Shown here: positions 50,665 through 54,808 of the stretch, piece by piece | Layout of the letters: each line of letters starts with the position of its first letter | Numbering within the stretch: the stretch's first letter is position 1 | From: GCA-2861595 sp035536185 | GTDB taxonomy: Bacteria > Actinomycetota > Acidimicrobiia > Acidimicrobiales > GCA-2861595 | Direction of reading: 5' to 3' | Assembly (NCBI GenBank): GCA_035536185.1 | Contig: DATLOM010000009.1 | Span: 1 to 54,808, forward strand | DNA: 54,808 nt | Translations under genes and position numbers: made by a program | The notes under the pieces: model-generated | Told to the model about the DNA's origin: nothing | Seen by the model: the letters and a program-made list of their open reading frames with translations, nothing else | The model's database searches: none

Positions 50665-51795
50665 ATGGAACACGTGAGCAGCGGTGTCGCCGACATCGAC
50701 GACCTTCTCGGTGACTTGATCCCAGGCGACAACATCGTGTGGGTCAGCGACTATCAGGAACTGCTCACCCGCCTCGAGAACGCTTTCATCGAGGAGGGCC
50801 TACGCACCGGTGTCCCGAGCTGCTACGTCACCACCGAGTCGTCACCTCGGGAGGTGGGGCGACGCCTGGGGAGGGAAGCCGTCGTCCTAGATGCCCGTCC
50901 CGAGGGGAAGTTCTCCGACCCGATGCTGCTGGAGCAGACGCTGGTCGAGGCGGCACGGGAAGCGCCAGGTCGTGTCGCCATCGACGGGCTCCACGTCTTT
51001 GCTCGCCGCTGGGGCGCTCCTCGAGCTCTTGGTTTCTTCACCAGGGTCTGCCCGCGCTTGTTCGACCTTGGCGCCATCGCGTACTGGCGAGCTCCACGGC
51101 GTGCCCTCGGCTCCGCCTTCATCGAGGAGGTCCGCAAGGTGACACAGTGCGTAGTGGAGGAGCGCCGCCGGCAGCTGCGCGTGGTCAAGGCCGAGGGGAG
51201 GCCATCGAGCCTTCAGGGCAAGCTCTTTCGCGTCGAGCTCGGCGACGATCGGGGGATCAAGATCCACGCCGAACGTGCTCTCGGCCGACTGGGCGAAGGT
51301 TTGGCACGGCTACGAGAGGAGCGTCACCTGAGCCAGGCAGACCTGGCCCGCCTCGCCGGCGTGTCGGCCAGCGCCATCTCCCAAGCCGAAGCAGGGCTCC
51401 GCGGGCTCTCGGTCGACACCCTCCTCGGGTTGTCCGAACAGCTCGGCGTGGGCATCGACGACATCTTGGGCAACGTGCACGAGGGCGACTACGTCCTGGC
51501 TAGGCGTGACCGCAGCGGCGGGCCGTCCAAGCAGGTTCCTCTCCTGGATGATCCGAAGGCCGGGCTACGGGCCTACCTGGTCAACCTCGGCGCGGCCGAG
51601 TCAGGGGCCCCTCCGCGCCATCACAAGGGCGCCGAGCTCGTTCTGGTCGCCAGCGGCCTCGTTCAGGTTGACCTCGGCGTGGAGACTCCCGTCATGCGCG
51701 CGGGTGACGCCCTGCTTGCTTCGAGGGTCCCCGTTGTGGGATGGCGGAACCTGCTCGGCGAGCCGGCCCGCCTCTTCTGGATCATTCGAGACTGA
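50665..51795 (+). CDS. KaiC-like/XRE/cupin three-domain transcriptional regulator
   Basis: A 376-residue protein. Residues 1-~180 resemble a KaiC/RecA-like fold (VSSGVADIDDLLGDLIPGDNIVWVSDYQ), but the P-loop GxxGxGKT is absent, so nucleotide hydrolysis is unlikely. Residues ~210-270 are a Cro/XRE helix-turn-helix (LARLREERHLSQADLARLAGVSASAISQAEAGLRG). The end (~305-376) is a small cupin-type barrel (PRHHKGAELVLVASGLVQVDLG ... GDALLASRVPVVGWRN) that could bind a ligand or metal. It is divergent from the hydrogenase gene and probably controls it. No strong ribosome site is seen. Confidence 0.82.
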   Translation: MEHVSSGVADIDDLLGDLIPGDNIVWVSDYQELLTRLENAFIEEGLRTGVPSCYVTTESSPREVGRRLGREAVVLDARPEGKFSDPMLLEQTLVEAAREAPGRVAIDGLHVFARRWGAPRALGFFTRVCPRLFDLGAIAYWRAPRRALGSAFIEEVRKVTQCVVEERRRQLRVVKAEGRPSSLQGKLFRVELGDDRGIKIHAERALGRLGEGLARLREERHLSQADLARLAGVSASAISQAEAGLRGLSVDTLLGLSEQLGVGIDDILGNVHEGDYVLARRDRSGGPSKQVPLLDDPKAGLRAYLVNLGAAESGAPPRHHKGAELVLVASGLVQVDLGVETPVMRAGDALLASRVPVVGWRNLLGEPARLFWIIRD

Positions 51796-51816
51796 CGACG
51801 ACGGCACCGGCTACTA

Positions 51817-52533
51817 CTACGCGGCGCCGCCGAAGCGTACGCAGCACATCCCCGGTTCCGGGTCGAGGCGAGGTTGGAACGCTCCTTCCCTGAGGCCAAC
51901 AGCGCTCCGCAAGCCGCTCATCAGATGAAGGTTCATGCCGCATACGAGATCCGTGAACTGCTGCGCGAGAGCATGGAACGGGCAGTTCCCCAGAACGATC
52001 TCGCCGTCGCGGGTGCGGGGCTCGAAACCATGTTCTCTCAGCACCTCGAGCACCGCATCACGCCGCTTGGCCGGCGACGGTCTGGGCCGGCTGCGGCCCT
52101 CCGCGTCCTCACCCAACTGGCGCCCGAACTCGAAGGCGACGCGCTCAAGTGCCTTTCTGACGTCACCATTCGCTTCTGACGCACCATCAACGGCGGCCGC
52201 GAGGAGCTGCGCGGCGAGGTCGTACTGGCGAGGCGGCACGGACACCTGGAGCTCACGCTCGCTCCGGTGGTACAGCTTCGCCGGCCGTCCTGCCCCTGGA
52301 CCGGAAAGACCCGTGAGGCGCTTGAACGTCACCTCCAGAAGGCCCTCCTCAGCCAGCTTGTCGAGGTGGAACGCGGCGAGCGAGCGCTGCACACCGACCG
52401 CCTCAGCCGCCTCGTCCCGGCTGACTGGCTCTCGGGACCGAACCACCACCTGGTACAAGGATCGCCGGACCGGGTCGTTGAGGATAGCGATGCCCGAAAC
52501 TTTCGACTCGAACTCCTCAGGCACCGCTTCCAT
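51817..52533 (-). CDS. Winged-helix (ArsR-like) regulator with cysteine-rich C-terminal domain
   Basis: A 238-residue regulator. Residues ~10-85 form a winged helix: ILNDPVRRSLYQVVVRSREPVSRDEAAEAVGVQRSLAAFHLDKLAEEGLLE. The C-terminus has Cys and His in an ordered set, GNCPFHALA, DLVCGMNLHL and PGMCCVRFGG, as in SufR-type regulators that bind an Fe-S cluster. Cluster or metal sensing is an inference. Next to the hydrogenase locus, an Fe-S or redox sensor would make sense. Transcription runs towards the KaiC-like gene, with convergent stops ~20 bases apart. Confidence 0.82.
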   Translation of the reverse strand: MEAVPEEFESKVSGIAILNDPVRRSLYQVVVRSREPVSRDEAAEAVGVQRSLAAFHLDKLAEEGLLEVTFKRLTGLSGPGAGRPAKLYHRSERELQVSVPPRQYDLAAQLLAAAVDGASEANGDVRKALERVAFEFGRQLGEDAEGRSRPRPSPAKRRDAVLEVLREHGFEPRTRDGEIVLGNCPFHALAQQFTDLVCGMNLHLMSGLRSAVGLREGAFQPRLDPEPGMCCVRFGGAA

Positions 52534-52766
52534 CTACTTTCCCGAGGCTCATGCTCCTGCCGGCCAGATCCTGCTGCTAAGAGTCAATCGCTTCACACTA
52601 CAACGCGGAAGGGCCTTTTCGCCAAGAGCGACCTGTTTTAGAGTGATGGCGTGAAGTTGGACGGGGATGGCGGCACGACCCTTGGGCCCACTCGCACCGT
52701 CGTGCACGGGTCGCTGAGCGCGGCGGCTTCTCCGACCTTGTCACTGCCGCGGGCGACATGGAGATG

Positions 52767-53324
52767 TCACGTCGCCTTGGTCACGACGATGTCTCCTCGC
52801 TTGCGTCCTACAGGGGAGACGTCCCCGGCGCGCCACGGCGCGGTGATCGTGCCGAGAGCGGTGAGGAGGCGGCGGAGGCTGGCCATCCGTTCCGGCCGCA
52901 GGGCAGAAGCCAGCTCGGCTTCCATGCCGGCGATGATGTCGAGGGCGTCTTCGACCTGCCGCCAGCCCCGAGCGGTGAGCCGAACCAGCCGGGCCCGTCC
53001 ATCGGAGGGATCGGGGAGACGTTCCAGGTAGCCAGCCTCCTCCAGGTGCTCGACGAGGTAGGACATGGATGGTTTGGCCATCTGGGCCTTGGCCGCGAGG
53101 CTGGTCACGCGAGATCCGTCGGGGTCGATGTGTTGGAACACCACGAGATGGGCGATCCGCAAGTCGTCATAGCCCGCGTCGTGAAGACGCCGTAGCAACT
53201 CGGCGATGAAGGCGAGGAACGGCTCGCGAAGCAGGATGGCGACGTTGGGGTCAGGCCGATCTGCCGCACCGCCACCACCAGTCGACGTCGAGGAACTTTT
53301 CAGCGCGCCACCCTCTTGACTCAT
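52767..53324 (-). CDS. MarR-family transcriptional regulator
   Basis: A 185-residue winged-helix regulator. The MarR core starts at LREPFLAFIAELLRRLHDAGY (~30), with VTSLAAKAQMAKPSMSYLVEHLEEAGYLERLPDPSDGRARLVRLT as the recognition helix and wing. An acidic/Ser-rich head of ~25 residues is unusual. It is divergent from the isochorismatase-family gene. The shared ~80-base region contains the palindrome TAGGAAGAgggTCTTCCTA, so it probably represses that gene and itself. Confidence 0.9.
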   Translation of the reverse strand: MSQEGGALKSSSTSTGGGGAADRPDPNVAILLREPFLAFIAELLRRLHDAGYDDLRIAHLVVFQHIDPDGSRVTSLAAKAQMAKPSMSYLVEHLEEAGYLERLPDPSDGRARLVRLTARGWRQVEDALDIIAGMEAELASALRPERMASLRRLLTALGTITAPWRAGDVSPVGRKRGDIVVTKAT

Positions 53325-53372
53325 TAGGAAGACTACCTTACTATACCGGAAAGTAGGAAGAGGGTCTTCCTA
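53316..53372. promoter_or_regulatory. Promoter and MarR-type operator upstream of the isochorismatase-family gene
   Basis: TTGACT (53316-53321), a 17-base spacer and TACTAT (53339-53344) form a near-consensus promoter. TAGGAAGAgggTCTTCCTA (53354-53372) is a perfect 8+3+8 palindrome at the transcription start, and another TAGGAAGA sits between -35 and -10 (53325-53332). This is a typical repression layout. Confidence 0.75.
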
Positions 53373-53407
53373 GTACGAGGCCGGTGAGTCCGGCGAGAGG
53401 AGTACCT

Positions 53408-54145
53408 ATGGCACCAGACGAGCTGGTTCAGATCAACGCGAGGCCTCAGCCAATGCCGCTCGACCCCAGTAAGGCTGCGGTGATCGTCGTCGACATGGAG
53501 AACGACTTCGGCGCCGTTGGAGGGATGTTCCACCGCGCCGGGCTCGACATCTCTGGTATCCAGGCCGCCATCGCCCCCACGGCCCGGGTCCTCGAAGCAG
53601 CGCGCCGGGCCGGCATCCCTGTGGTGTACCTCTCGATGGCCTTCCGGGCGGATCTCTCGGACATCGGTGCGGAGGGAGCACCCAATTGCGACCGCCACCT
53701 GTTCTTTGGTGCGGGCCAGAGCACCGACGCGCCCGACGGCACCAAGAGCAGGTTTCTGATCCGTGACACCTGGAACACCCAGATCGTGTCGGAGCTCACA
53801 CCGGCGCCCGAGGACAAGGTGGTGTACAAGCATCGCTTCAGCGGCTTCTTCGAAACCGAGCTGGACACCCTGCTCCGGAGCCTCGGCGCCACGGACCTCA
53901 TCTTCACGGGCTGCACGACCAGCGTCTGCGTCGAGTCGACCCTTCGCGACGCCATGTTCCGCGACTACAGGTGTCTTCTCCTAGAGGACTGCACCGCGGA
54001 ACCCATTGGAGACGGCTTGACTCGAAGCAACCACGACGCCTCGCTGCTCGTCATCGAGGTCCTCTTCGGGTGGGTGTCCAACTCCGCCGACCTGATCGCC
54101 GCGCTCGAGCGGAGCGCTGCCGGTGTTCAGGCGGCGGTGCCCTGA
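53408..54145 (+). CDS. Isochorismatase-family cysteine hydrolase
   Basis: A 245-residue hydrolase from ATG 53408, with AGAGGAG upstream. The Asp-Lys-Cys catalytic triad is visible: Asp in VIVVDMENDF, Lys in YKHRFSGF and Cys in FTGCTTSVCVEST. The cis-peptide region before TTSVC is intact. The family includes nicotinamidase, isochorismatase and the ureidoacrylate hydrolase RutB; the pattern is close to RutB but not decisive. The divergent MarR gene and the palindrome indicate substrate-controlled expression, probably for degradation of an amide or ester compound. Confidence 0.9.
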   Translation: MAPDELVQINARPQPMPLDPSKAAVIVVDMENDFGAVGGMFHRAGLDISGIQAAIAPTARVLEAARRAGIPVVYLSMAFRADLSDIGAEGAPNCDRHLFFGAGQSTDAPDGTKSRFLIRDTWNTQIVSELTPAPEDKVVYKHRFSGFFETELDTLLRSLGATDLIFTGCTTSVCVESTLRDAMFRDYRCLLLEDCTAEPIGDGLTRSNHDASLLVIEVLFGWVSNSADLIAALERSAAGVQAAVP

Positions 54146-54433
54146 CCCCGCGCCCACCGCCTTGCCCCCACAGGTTCCCCCGTGGTCGGGGCCGGTCCGG
54201 GACGATTCGTCGAGCCGGCGACAGAATCAGCCCTCGACGTCACGGTGATCGTCGGTGCCGAGGGCACCGTTCTGGTTACGCCCTGCTGATGGTGGGTACA
54301 AGGGCAACGGGCCCGGTAACTCGTCCGCCCTTCTCCGTTCGGATTGCGCCTGCGGCGCGTGCTCAGCGAAGTTGGCTACTACTGGTTGCGGGGTCTGCTC
54401 ACTCCATCCATCTTCGCTACAGAGAGGCAAGCC

Positions 54434-54637
54434 ATGCCTGATCCCAACGACACCGACAGCACGCAGACCGACACTTGGAACACTTCGCAGTCGAAGGCCG
54501 ATGCTACGACCCTGTCGAGCCTGCCTACGGCGGTTTCCGACGACTTGGACGACAAGGACCATTCAGCCGAGGTTGCTGAACCCGATGCCGGAGGCCAGAT
54601 CTTCGACGAGGGTGTCGCAGTAGCTAACCGCGGCTGA
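54434..54637 (+). CDS. Small acidic hypothetical protein
   Basis: A 67-residue protein from ATG 54434, with GAGAGG upstream. It is rich in Asp, Thr and Ser (MPDPNDTDSTQTDTWNT, SDDLDDKDHSAEV), polar throughout and probably unstructured. No family is recognised, and its short length makes the call tentative. The ~290 bases before it, after the hydrolase gene, hold nothing I recognise. Confidence 0.4.
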   Translation: MPDPNDTDSTQTDTWNTSQSKADATTLSSLPTAVSDDLDDKDHSAEVAEPDAGGQIFDEGVAVANRG

Positions 54638-54639
54638 GA

Positions 54640-54808
54640 GCTACACCGGCGCGAGTCGCTTCGTGTCGGGCTGTCATCCGTACGTCGGCGCCCCCCGGGG
54701 AACCCAGGAGGGCGGCGCCCCCGCGCCGCCCAACACCCCGGGGAAGCCCGGCGGGAGAGAGAGCGGCCCCCCGGGGCGCGGTGGACCGGGCGGGGGCGGG
54801 GGGCGCGG
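54640..54808. other. Extreme GC low-complexity end of the window
   Basis: Runs of C and G (CCCCCCGGGG, GGGCGGGGGCGGGGGG) dominate the last ~120 bases, in contrast to all other sequence. No gene is seen. A low-quality contig end or assembly artefact is likely; a GC-rich terminator is possible. Confidence 0.5.

Overview
The window is very GC-rich DNA with densely packed genes and many GTG/TTG starts. Gene families such as a HelZ-type SNF2 helicase, a UvrD helicase with HRDC domain, 13E12/DUF222-HNH proteins, a BTAD/SARP regulator, CsoR and DUF4242 point to an actinobacterium. Nothing seen fixes the class or genus. No rRNA, tRNA or CRISPR array was recognised. The last ~160 bases are extreme GC low-complexity sequence and may be a poor-quality contig end.

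Layout. 0-9.6 kb: a cold-shock protein fragment, a DEAD-box helicase with a Gly/Arg tail, a small membrane protein, a UvrD-HRDC helicase and, divergently, a HelZ-like SNF2 helicase with a coupled small ORF. 9.6-16.6 kb: a secreted beta-propeller protein, an ABC1/UbiB kinase-like protein, a CPH-type (CopB) copper ATPase behind a perfect CsoR-type operator, then OsmC and Hsp20 stress genes. The matching csoR gene, with a similar operator, lies at 27.7 kb.

16.6-27.5 kb is a patchwork. The 3' end of a phytoene-desaturase-like flavoprotein gene is repeated after a phospholipase D/cardiolipin synthase gene. It is followed by an AT-rich leader, a 13E12-type HNH gene with a promoter that suggests a leaderless mRNA and a LexA-like site, an IS3-family remnant and an unknown 365-aa gene. 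About 5 kb further on, the 3' end of a yihY/brkB gene is likewise repeated around a ~1.5 kb insert that starts with the same leader and carries an unknown 439-aa gene. This repeated architecture is the most unusual signal in the window.

28-39.5 kb: a marP-like serine protease gene with an internal deletion, a secreted subtilase, a methyltransferase divergent from a large STAND ATPase regulator, a small secreted basic protein, a flavodoxin-fold reductase, a BTAD-ATPase regulator and a DUF4242 protein. A strong hairpin separates these from the convergent katG. 42-47 kb: nitronate monooxygenase, a KhtT/KhtU-type K+/H+ antiporter pair, DUF4230, GTP cyclohydrolase I and DUF2231.

47.2-52.5 kb is a hydrogenase locus. 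It has a [NiFe]-hydrogenase large subunit with no small subunit beside it, overlapped by a maturation-protease domain that runs, through an apparent frameshift, into a SpoIIE-type phosphatase lacking two metal-binding aspartates. Divergent from these is a KaiC-like/XRE/cupin regulator, with a cysteine-rich winged-helix regulator next to it. The window closes with a MarR regulator divergent from an isochorismatase-family hydrolase; the shared promoter carries a clear palindromic operator.
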